Shown here: one piece after another, positions 35,401 through 42,466 of the stretch
How the letters are laid out: the number at the start of each line of letters is the position of its first letter
How positions within the stretch are numbered: position 1 is the stretch's first letter
Assembly: GCF_963676485.1 (NCBI RefSeq)
Contig: NZ_OY781114.1
Location: 4,542,501-4,606,500 of the forward strand
DNA: 64,000 nucleotides
Reading direction: 5' to 3'
From: an uncultured Cohaesibacter sp.
GTDB lineage: Bacteria > Pseudomonadota > Alphaproteobacteria > Rhizobiales > Cohaesibacteraceae
Made by a program: the position numbers and the translations under genes
The notes under the pieces: model-generated
Seen by the model: only the letters and a program-made list of their open reading frames with translations
The model's database searches: none
Told to the model about the DNA's origin: nothing

Positions 35401-37984
35401 GCTCAGCGTGGAGACCGACGGCGAGCATATTCACATCACAGCCAAGGGATTGGCCTATAACTATCTTGCAAACCACAAGCGCCCCAACGGCAAGTTGGCT
35501 CTGAACAAGGTTCAGCCTGCCCATGAGATCACGGCGATGCTGGCTTCTGGTGCCATGTCGCACGGTGCTCTGGTGGCCCCGGCTCACGAGGCCGTTGCTC
35601 ATGGAGCAAACATGGTTGGTGCCTTTTCCAACTCAGGTGAAGGTGGCGAGCATTATTCGCGCTATGGCACGATCCGCTCTTCGAGCATCAAACAGCTTGC
35701 ATCCGGTCGTTTCGGCGTCTGGACCGGCTATCTGGCAGATCCAACGCTGGAAGAGATCGAAATCAAGATCGCTCAGGGTGCAAAGCCGGGTGAAGGTGGC
35801 CAGTTGCCCGGTAAGAAAGTGACTGTCGAGATCGCCGCTGCCCGTGGTGGTACGCCAGGGGTCGAGCTCATCTCGCCTCCTCCGCATCATGACACCTACT
35901 CCATTGAGGATTTGGCACAGCTCATCCATGACGCCAAAGCAGCGCGTGTCCGGGTTATCGTCAAGCTGGTATCGTCTGAAGGCATTGGCACCATCGCTGT
36001 CGGCGTCGCCAAGGCCGGTGCCGACGTCATCAATATCGCCGGCAACACCGGTGGTACGGGTGCTGCCGCTGTGACGTCCCTTAAAAACACGGGCCGTGCG
36101 GCTGAAATCGGCCTTGCAGAAGTGCATCAGGCGCTCTGCGTCAACGGCCTGCGCGACAAGGTAATCTTGCGTTGCTCCGGCGCGCATCAGACGGCAACCG
36201 ACGTGGTTAAATCCTGTCTTCTGGGCGGTGACAGCTTCGAGTTCGGCACGACCGCTCTGATGATGCTCAAATGCGTTATGGCGAAAAACTGTAACGTCAA
36301 ATGCCCTGCCGGTTTGACGACGAACTCGGAAGTGTTCGATGGTGATCCGCGCGCGCTTGGCCAGTATCTGATGAATATTGCCCATGAATGCCGCGAAATT
36401 CTTGCCAATCTTGGCTTCAAGAGCATGCGCGAAGCGCGTGGTCGGTCCGACTATCTGCACCTGATCAAGCATCCAAGCGCGATTGGTCAGATGGATCTTC
36501 GCAAGATGCTGCAGGAAGTCAAAGAAGTTCATATCAAGGAACCGGTTTATCTGGAGGCGCATTTCGAGATTGACGACATGCTCTTGAAGGAATTCAAGAA
36601 CAAAGCCGTTCAGCGTCACCACCGGAAAGCCCACCTTATTGTCGAGAAGAAGCTGGACAACCGCAACAAGACGGTTGGCGGACAGCTGGCGATCGATATT
36701 GAGCGTATGCTGCAGCATGAGATTTCCGAAAAGCATGTGAAATCGATGCCGATGGTTTATACCGATGATCGCGGCCGCAACATGCTCAAGCCGGAAACGC
36801 TGGAGATCCATACGCACGGGTCGGCAGGTCAGTCTTATGCTGCCTTCTGTAACTCAGGCATGGTGTTCCACCATATTGGTACCTGCAACGATGGTGTCGG
36901 CAAGGGTGCATCCGGCGGCAATATCGCCATCCATACTCCGGGTGGTGGATCGGAAGAAAACTATCTGATCGGCAACTTCGCGCTCTTTGGCGCTTCCGGA
37001 GGATCGTTGTTTGTTGAAGGCGGCGCAGGCGACCGGTTCGGCGTTCGTAACTCCGGGGCAACGGCTGTTGTCGAAGGGGTTGGCGATTTTTGCGGTGAAT
37101 ATATGACCAATGGCGCCATCATGAACCTTGGCGGTTTTGGCAAAGGCTTCTGCAACGGCATGTCCGGTGGTGTCGCCTATCAGTATGATCCATATGATCA
37201 GCTGCCATCTCTTTACAGCCATGACTCGGTCAAGCTGCATCGTCTTGACGGCGACAGTGACCGCGCCAAGCTGCACCAGATCGCAGTGAAGCGCCTGCTT
37301 CGCCATCATGTCAAGTTTACCGGGTCGGAAAAAGCCAAGTTCCTGCTCGAGAATTTCGACAGCGAAATGGCCAACTTCAAGTTTGCCACGCCACTGGCGC
37401 TTGAAACCTACCAGAATTACGAAGCCATTCTGAAGGCCAAGCCGCGCAAGGAACTGACCGAAGAACTCGCAAATGCGCTGGTCTCCTACCAGATCCGCAA
37501 GTTCAAGCTGGCCTATCGTGATGGCACGGTGATTGCCAACGGCATCATTCCGCAGCAGGGTGAAACCGACACCAAGCTGATGTATGAGCTGATCAACAAC
37601 TTCACCGTCATCAACATGGCGCAACAGATTGTCAAAGGTCGGTATCGGGGTGAGGAAATCAGTGCGGAAACGCTTAATAGTGGCGTTCGCAAACTGATCC
37701 TTACGGAAGACTTCTCCCTGATGACAAAACTGTCCGGCATCGCGCGGAAGGCTCTGGAAGATTATTCCGATCTGGAACTGGCCGTGCTGGTTTCTGACAA
37801 GCGCATGCAGGACTATAAAACGGCACTGTCCAACCGAAATGTCCGCCTGATGGATTCCATTGGAACCTACGGCTGGATCCTGCTTCAGGATCGGTTGAAC
37901 CGCAATGCCATGGGCGAGTTGCCGGATTTCGAAAGCTTGTTTGCTGCGACTTCCAGCCAGGAACTGGTCAAGCAGGTGCCTTGA
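32489..37984 (+). CDS. gltB: Glutamate synthase large subunit, extended variant
   Basis: An 1831-residue glutamate synthase, about 300 residues longer than the usual 1480-1550. Order: a short propeptide with the N-terminal nucleophile Cys25 (S-S-C-G-V-G-F); the glutaminase domain to about 430; the central domain; an extra segment at about 900-1008; the FMN domain from about 1010 (G-A-M-S-H-G-A-L, then K-P-G-E-G-G-Q-L-P-G); 3Fe-4S cysteines 1262, 1268 and 1272; the GXGXG beta-helix about 1440-1640; and a C-terminal extension of about 175 residues. The cysteine spacing is C-x5-C-x3-C, whereas the usual is C-x5-C-x4-C. The start is GTG 32489, or TTG 32504 which has AGGA in front. It makes glutamate from glutamine and 2-oxoglutarate. 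No gltD follows; a diflavin reductase does. Confidence 0.9.
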   Translation: MRISGLEQSQNQFGLYDHSFEKSSCGVGFLTYKSGVQTHDVLVKANEALCTVPHRGGMSAEGVGDGAGVCVDLSLSFFRKITGLPTLELGQFGVANFFLPELKKNWDAADKLIKESLEKNGLRIVLVRDAPVNNSVIRPAALKYMLTVHQVVFIKDETMDAKTFDRKIHDALMAIESVAYLDPDLKGLYPLSMSAHTQVYKGRLNSNEVIPYFYDLTDEDHKIHSLFFHTRFSTNTEPQPSMAQPFRLMAHNGELNTDKKNRLSEATIAQMKNQQIYSPPGQSDSARLDQTLERRLIEDDLDLITAVVAMMPPAWENDSRFPEDVRVMLEYFSLYEEKNDGPAALIFGNGSVVGARLDRLGLRPLRSVETDEYLCVMSEAGQVDFEPESILRRGRIEAGGMLYYDHETKQSYTSDEALKILASKRDYRSLLESARKNLDDLPRTDGKTKVAESFTDVQRSVAYGLNQESFKFLLDPMMQTGKEKISAMGYGVAINALTDQEGGMSKYFSQRFAQVTNPPLDSLREADGMTLRVALGAKPHFNKGETKQLVIPTPVLSPDDLSAIRAQSDVEITEIEMTFIVDHKADEKKAQDDLIAAVDAVCDQVEAAAREKGGIVILSDAMVDEKKAAIPLPLMISAANQRLIEQGVRFRVSLVAESGQIASAHQIATALGFGASAVMPIVVEARAMEFAKGDLDAAKANIKQFISAANKSLMKTMGKVGLCTAESYIGGEFFEPNFLDTDEPILKRYFPNMKNTVGGVDFASVAKSVVDWHIRACEVKTEDDIPLLGLFKERSEGAGHTYGTLAVRGFVEMTEEPIQSDLSAPEKGDANVDDLRLLPVEKLKDAYGKSSDSYRNTSFGRRTPEEIDAFKITPNYRKFALELAKEREARPAALRDVLCFPTDISWATTAEEFQHELFRHDLIGNNNFYVRGLRVHHNKDDSFTAFFASKYSHERLVALSVALKKQFGGELLSVETDGEHIHITAKGLAYNYLANHKRPNGKLALNKVQPAHEITAMLASGAMSHGALVAPAHEAVAHGANMVGAFSNSGEGGEHYSRYGTIRSSSIKQLASGRFGVWTGYLADPTLEEIEIKIAQGAKPGEGGQLPGKKVTVEIAAARGGTPGVELISPPPHHDTYSIEDLAQLIHDAKAARVRVIVKLVSSEGIGTIAVGVAKAGADVINIAGNTGGTGAAAVTSLKNTGRAAEIGLAEVHQALCVNGLRDKVILRCSGAHQTATDVVKSCLLGGDSFEFGTTALMMLKCVMAKNCNVKCPAGLTTNSEVFDGDPRALGQYLMNIAHECREILANLGFKSMREARGRSDYLHLIKHPSAIGQMDLRKMLQEVKEVHIKEPVYLEAHFEIDDMLLKEFKNKAVQRHHRKAHLIVEKKLDNRNKTVGGQLAIDIERMLQHEISEKHVKSMPMVYTDDRGRNMLKPETLEIHTHGSAGQSYAAFCNSGMVFHHIGTCNDGVGKGASGGNIAIHTPGGGSEENYLIGNFALFGASGGSLFVEGGAGDRFGVRNSGATAVVEGVGDFCGEYMTNGAIMNLGGFGKGFCNGMSGGVAYQYDPYDQLPSLYSHDSVKLHRLDGDSDRAKLHQIAVKRLLRHHVKFTGSEKAKFLLENFDSEMANFKFATPLALETYQNYEAILKAKPRKELTEELANALVSYQIRKFKLAYRDGTVIANGIIPQQGETDTKLMYELINNFTVINMAQQIVKGRYRGEEISAETLNSGVRKLILTEDFSLMTKLSGIARKALEDYSDLELAVLVSDKRMQDYKTALSNRNVRLMDSIGTYGWILLQDRLNRNAMGELPDFESLFAATSSQELVKQVP

Positions 37985-38042
37985 GCACCTGCTTTCCAAG
38001 ACGTCCTTTCGATATCAATTTCAATTGACGGATCAATGAGAG

Positions 38043-39797
38043 ATGACCATACCTTTCCTTCCTGATGACTCCCCATTCTCTGAAGACCAGAAATCCTGGT
38101 TGGCCGGCTTCTATGCGGGACTGCACACCCAGATGCTTGTCGGCAAGAAGTCCTCTACGTCTGAATCCCAGTCAACGATCACCGCCCACATCCTTTTCGG
38201 CACCCAGACGGGGAACTCGGAAGGTTTGGCTGAAGACTTTGCGGCCACGCTCAAGGCCGAAGGCGTCAACGCTGTTGTGGCTTCTCTTGATGATGTGGAA
38301 GTGCCCGCGCTGGTCGAGATGAATTATGTCTTCCTGATCACCTCCACCTATGGTGAAGGGGAAATGCCCGACAATGCGCAACTCTTCTGGGATGCCCTCA
38401 AGGCAGCGGATGCCCCTCGCCTCGAACATATGCATTTCTCGGTTCTGGCGTTGGGCGATACTGCTTATGACGGCTTCTGCGAAGCCGGCAAGCAGTTTGA
38501 TCTGCGCTTTGAACAACTGGGCGCCAAACGCCTCGCTGGCCGGGTTGATTGCGATGTCGACTTTGAAGAAAGCGCCGATGGCTGGATGGCTGCTGCGCGT
38601 GAAGAACTCGCAAAGCATAAACCGGAAGATGCCGGAGGCCCGATCCCACACAGCGCCGCGGCGGCTGCCAAGCCTGCCAAGTCCAAATGGACGCGCAAGA
38701 ACCCGTTTGAGGCTCCGGTCGCTGTCAATCATCTGCTTTCCGGCGAAGGCTCGGCCAAGGAAATCCGCCACTATGAGTTTGATCTTTCCAACGATGGGCC
38801 AAACTATGTGGCAGGCGATGCGCTAAATATCATCCCGACCAACGACCCTGCCCTCGTCGCCGAATGGCTGGACTATATGGGAGTATCAGGGGACACCGCT
38901 GTTTCCGGCAAAGATCAGTCCCTTGAGGAGTTGCTCTTCAGTCAGCTGGAAATTTCAACGCCTTCAAGCGAATTCATCAAGGCGATTGCCGCGCGTACGG
39001 ATGATGAGCATCTCCAGCATATCGTGGACTTCAGTGACAAGGAGGCCATGGAAGCCTATTTGTGGTCCAAGGATGCGCTGGACATTGCACGCCTGCACCC
39101 AAAGGCACGCTTCTCGGTTGATGAGCTGATCAGACTCTTCAAGCCATTGCAGCATCGCGCCTATTCCATTTCGTCCAGTTCCAAGATGTTCGAGGATAGT
39201 GTGCATTTGACGATTGCATCCGTGCGCTATGAAAGCCATGGGCGCAAGCATGGCGGCGTTGCCTCCTGCTTCCTAGCTGATCGTGTGGGCAACGAAAAAT
39301 CAAAGGTTTTTGTTTCACCCAACAAGAGCTTCAGGGTGCCAGAGAGCAATGATGTACCAATGATCATGGTTGGTCCGGGCACCGGCATCGCGCCGTTCCG
39401 CGCGTTCCTTCAGGAGCGTCAGGCAATTGGAGCCAAGGGCTATAACTGGCTGTTCTTTGGCGACCAGCATGAAAAGTCCGACTTCATCTATAAAGATGAA
39501 TTGTCCAAGATGCAGTCCGATGGCATTCTGAACCGCCTCGATCTGGCTTTCTCACGCGATCAGGCTGAGAAGATCTATGTCCAGACCCGCATGAAAGAGC
39601 ATGCCAAGGACCTGTTCGCAGCGCTTGAAGAAGGCGGCCATTTCTATGTCTGTGGCGATGCAACCCGCATGGCCAAAGACGTGGACCGCGCTTTGCACGA
39701 AGTGATCTCCGAGCAAGCAGGGCTTAGCGAAGATGGGGCCATGGACTATGTCAACCTGATGAAAAAGGAAAAGCGCTACGTTCGCGACGTCTATTGA
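38043..39797 (+). CDS. CysJ-like diflavin reductase (FMN/FAD/NADPH)
   Basis: A 584-residue flavoprotein. A short helix (S-E-D-Q-K-S-W-L-A-G-F) precedes the flavodoxin domain with FMN loop G-T-Q-T-G-N-S-E at 53-60. The FAD domain carries R-A-Y-S-I-S-S-S at about 372, and the NADPH domain has G-P-G-T-G-I-A-P-F-R near 444, C-G-D-A near 540 and terminal aromatic Tyr. This matches the sulfite reductase alpha subunit architecture. However, no cysI hemoprotein gene is in the window. The gene starts 58 bases after gltB in the same direction and shares its terminator. It may therefore deliver NADPH electrons to GltB; a stand-alone sulfite or nitrite reductase role is the alternative. Confidence 0.87.
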   Translation: MTIPFLPDDSPFSEDQKSWLAGFYAGLHTQMLVGKKSSTSESQSTITAHILFGTQTGNSEGLAEDFAATLKAEGVNAVVASLDDVEVPALVEMNYVFLITSTYGEGEMPDNAQLFWDALKAADAPRLEHMHFSVLALGDTAYDGFCEAGKQFDLRFEQLGAKRLAGRVDCDVDFEESADGWMAAAREELAKHKPEDAGGPIPHSAAAAAKPAKSKWTRKNPFEAPVAVNHLLSGEGSAKEIRHYEFDLSNDGPNYVAGDALNIIPTNDPALVAEWLDYMGVSGDTAVSGKDQSLEELLFSQLEISTPSSEFIKAIAARTDDEHLQHIVDFSDKEAMEAYLWSKDALDIARLHPKARFSVDELIRLFKPLQHRAYSISSSSKMFEDSVHLTIASVRYESHGRKHGGVASCFLADRVGNEKSKVFVSPNKSFRVPESNDVPMIMVGPGTGIAPFRAFLQERQAIGAKGYNWLFFGDQHEKSDFIYKDELSKMQSDGILNRLDLAFSRDQAEKIYVQTRMKEHAKDLFAALEEGGHFYVCGDATRMAKDVDRALHEVISEQAGLSEDGAMDYVNLMKKEKRYVRDVY

Positions 39798-39825
39798 TCG
39801 CCAGCGATACGCGATAGCCAACAAG

Positions 39826-39855
39826 AAGCCAGCTTTTAAAGCTGGCTTTTTTATT
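39826..39855 (+). terminator. Terminator of the gltB-diflavin unit
   Basis: AAGCCAGCTTT and AAAGCTGGCTT form a perfect stem followed by a TTTTTT run, about 30 bases after the diflavin stop. The gltB-to-terminator span contains no other terminator, supporting one transcript. Confidence 0.88.
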
Positions 39856-39988
39856 GCTCCATTTCGCAGGGCTATGAAGAGCTAGTACAGGTGATCAATT
39901 TTATTTCCAGCAATTTCGGACTATAATCAAGCTGTTGGGTCATAAGCGGATTGCGGACTATTGGCCATTGATCAGGGGGGACAGGTTG

Positions 39989-40297
39989 ATGAAAAAGGCT
40001 CGGTTATTTTCTTCTATCATGATGGCGGTTGGCATCATGGTCATATCACCATTGCTTGACAGCCCTTTCGGGACCAGTAGGGCCGCAGCACAAGGGTATC
40101 AAAACATGACCTGCGGTGAGCTTTGGTATGCGCGGAATGCTATTTTCGCTCGTCAGGGCTATTGCTTCAAAACAGCACGAGCACGTCAGGTTTTCGGACC
40201 AAGATGCTATGCGCCATGGGGGCGATTAACGGCGGGGCAGCAGAGGCGTGTTGACACTATCATATATTGGGAACGGCGCTATGGCTGCCGGCGGTAG
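39989..40297 (+). CDS. Secreted YARHG-domain protein
   Basis: A 102-residue secreted protein from ATG 39989, behind GGGGACAGG. The N-terminus is Lys-rich then hydrophobic, a signal peptide with probable cleavage near A-A-A-Q. The mature part is a YARHG domain: C-G-E-L-W-Y-A-R-N-A-I-F-A-R-Q-G-Y-C-F, then F-G-P-R-C-Y and a terminal Arg-rich tail. Four cysteines could form two disulfides. YARHG domains are periplasmic or surface modules of unknown function. It lies alone between two terminators. Confidence 0.75.
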   Translation: MKKARLFSSIMMAVGIMVISPLLDSPFGTSRAAAQGYQNMTCGELWYARNAIFARQGYCFKTARARQVFGPRCYAPWGRLTAGQQRRVDTIIYWERRYGCRR

Positions 40298-40334
40298 GAA
40301 CTTCCCATAGGCAAATCAGAACTGACATCAAAAC

Positions 40335-40359
40335 AGCCTGTCAGATAGTCTGGCAGGCT
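40335..40359. terminator. Two-way hairpin between the YARHG gene and malQ
   Basis: AGCCTGTCAGA pairs with TCTGGCAGGCT, one G-T wobble, with a TAG loop. TGTTTTGAT follows on the minus strand and ATTCTATT on the plus strand. It separates convergent genes. Confidence 0.65.
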
Positions 40360-40390
40360 ATTCTATTGCTGAGTTTGGACAAGGCGGGTT

Positions 40391-42466
40391 TCACGCCTCG
40401 TTGAGGTTCCGTCCACTTTCTCGCATCATGCGAGCGACTTCATCGAAGGAATCGTCCTTAGGCATATCTTCGAGTTCCAACGAGCATTTTCTGCGCCAAT
40501 TTGGGTGCTGATCGACGGTTCCGGGCAGGTTCTGGGCTTCCTCTTCAGCCAGAATGTCGTCCAGCTGCACAGCAAGCATCGCCACAGGAGAATGCGCCAA
40601 AGAGCCATGGATCGTCGTGAAGAGATGCTCAAAGCTCAAATCACCATGCGTTGTCTCATCAGGATCGAGCTTGGCAAGGGCTGCGACATCCCGTGCGCGG
40701 CATTCCAACGCTTGGGTTGATGGATGGTTCCCCCCCCTTATCCGATCCCGCCATTTGATGTCGCATCCAGAGATGAACCCCTTAAGGGTTGGCGTATCGT
40801 GGGTGCTGAAGCTGGCAAGGCTGAATTCTCTCAGTTCATTGGGGTGCTTGAAGCGGCCATCGGGCCATTTTTCATATTGCAACACGGAGTAGCCATAAAT
40901 GCCATGGGCCTGTACCGCATCCCGAAACCCATTTGGCACCAGCCCGAGATCTTCGCCAATCACTGCCGTGTTCGAGGCATCGGCTTCAATGGAGAGTATG
41001 GATAGGAAGGTATCCAGAGGCTGGGTCACATAAGCACCGGGGATGCCGCCATCGGGAATCCAGAAGCTCCGGTTCAACCCCAGCACATGGTCGATGCGGA
41101 GCACGCCGGCATATTGCATCGCTGAGCGGTATATATTGCGAAGAGACTTGTATTTGTTGGCTGCAAGCTTTTTGGGCGCATAGGCAACAAGGCCCCAATT
41201 CTGCCCATCTGGCCCCAACTGATCCGGTGGAGCCCCCAGCGAAATGCCTTGAGCCACGCTGTCATGTTCGCACCAGCTTTCTCCCCCGCCTCGGCGGGCA
41301 CCAACAGCCAGATCGAGATACAGCCCCAGACCACCATTGCCACTGGCCCGCTTCTGGGTTTGATCCAGCTGGACGCTGGCTATCCACTGAAGCCAGACAT
41401 GGAAGTCGATCCGGGCAGCATAGCGTTCTCTTGCCTCTTGAATGGCATCTTCATGGCGATCCCTGAATGGCACCGGCCAGCAGTGCCATTCAGGGCCAAA
41501 ATGGTCTGAAAGGGCTTCATAGAGCGCAAAGCGCTCAAGATAAGCCCCTTTTGCCGCTCTAAAGGCAGCCAAGGCATCTCGACTGGCCTGATCGGCATTT
41601 TCAAGAAAAAGCGTGTATAGATCGCGCAAAGCAGCATTGTGGCATATGCGGTGGGATTGATACTCAACCTGCTCACTTGCCCTCAGCTCGGTCCATTGCG
41701 TTTCCACCGCCTGCATCAGAGAATGGAGAGCGGGCACATCCGGCATACCAGAGAACTGATCGAGCGCGATATGCTGGGTGTTCAAAAAGCCCCTATGTGT
41801 GGGAGAATAGGGGCTCATGGCATATTGATCTGAAAAGCCCAGGGCATGAACGGGGTTTATGCCAACAAAACTGCCCCCCAGAGACTGCACATATTCCGAG
41901 AAGCGCGCCAGATCTTCAAAATCGCCAATGCCCGAATTGCGCTGCGACCGGAAACCATAGAGCGGTGCGTTAATACCCCATACGCGGCTCTTGCCCGTCA
42001 ACTGCTCAACAGACGGTGCCTTGAGAGGAGCCGTTATGATCGTTACGACTTCAACCCGTCCTCCCACTTCGCAAATCAGCTCATGGATGCCCGATGGCAA
42101 GGGCGGCAGGGATATGTGAGTGTCAGCAATGCCACGCAACTGGGCATCAGGAATACTATTTCTAACCTCGGATGAAAGCGCTTCATCCAGATCAATATGC
42201 CAGCGAGCGCCAAGGCCGAAGTTGCATTGATAGTCAAAGCCGGTACCGGTAATCAATTCGCGGGGGAACCATCGGTCCTGTTCAGCAACGACATAGGCCT
42301 CCAAGGCTTCACCAAGCATCGCGTCATTGTCCAGATGCACACCATTGGCACGCAACAGCGCCAGCTGAGTTTCTACTGACGTCTGGATCAAATTCCCGTC
42401 AAAATCATTGTAAGCAGTGTGAATTCCGAAATAATCAGCAAGAGCGTTCAGCTTGTCTTGATTCAT
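40391..42466 (-). CDS. malQ: 4-alpha-glucanotransferase (amylomaltase)
   Basis: A 691-residue GH77 enzyme that transfers maltooligosaccharide segments. The family region Y-G-F-R-S-Q-R-N-S-G-I-G-D-F-E-D-L starts near residue 165. The nucleophile region V-L-R-I-D-H-V-L-G-L-N-R, acid/base I-G-E-D-L-G-L-V-P and transition-state Asp region S-T-H-D-T-P-T are present. An N-terminal extension of about 130 residues is typical of long bacterial MalQ. Its start overlaps the glgX stop by four bases, so it is the last gene of the glycogen operon and recycles the short chains released by GlgX. Confidence 0.9.
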   Translation of the reverse strand: MNQDKLNALADYFGIHTAYNDFDGNLIQTSVETQLALLRANGVHLDNDAMLGEALEAYVVAEQDRWFPRELITGTGFDYQCNFGLGARWHIDLDEALSSEVRNSIPDAQLRGIADTHISLPPLPSGIHELICEVGGRVEVVTIITAPLKAPSVEQLTGKSRVWGINAPLYGFRSQRNSGIGDFEDLARFSEYVQSLGGSFVGINPVHALGFSDQYAMSPYSPTHRGFLNTQHIALDQFSGMPDVPALHSLMQAVETQWTELRASEQVEYQSHRICHNAALRDLYTLFLENADQASRDALAAFRAAKGAYLERFALYEALSDHFGPEWHCWPVPFRDRHEDAIQEARERYAARIDFHVWLQWIASVQLDQTQKRASGNGGLGLYLDLAVGARRGGGESWCEHDSVAQGISLGAPPDQLGPDGQNWGLVAYAPKKLAANKYKSLRNIYRSAMQYAGVLRIDHVLGLNRSFWIPDGGIPGAYVTQPLDTFLSILSIEADASNTAVIGEDLGLVPNGFRDAVQAHGIYGYSVLQYEKWPDGRFKHPNELREFSLASFSTHDTPTLKGFISGCDIKWRDRIRGGNHPSTQALECRARDVAALAKLDPDETTHGDLSFEHLFTTIHGSLAHSPVAMLAVQLDDILAEEEAQNLPGTVDQHPNWRRKCSLELEDMPKDDSFDEVARMMRESGRNLNEA

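Noticed and set aside
38043-39797. Annotation as cysJ of sulfite assimilation
   Set aside because: The architecture fits, but no hemoprotein partner is nearby and the gene is in an apparent operon with gltB, so the symbol was withheld.
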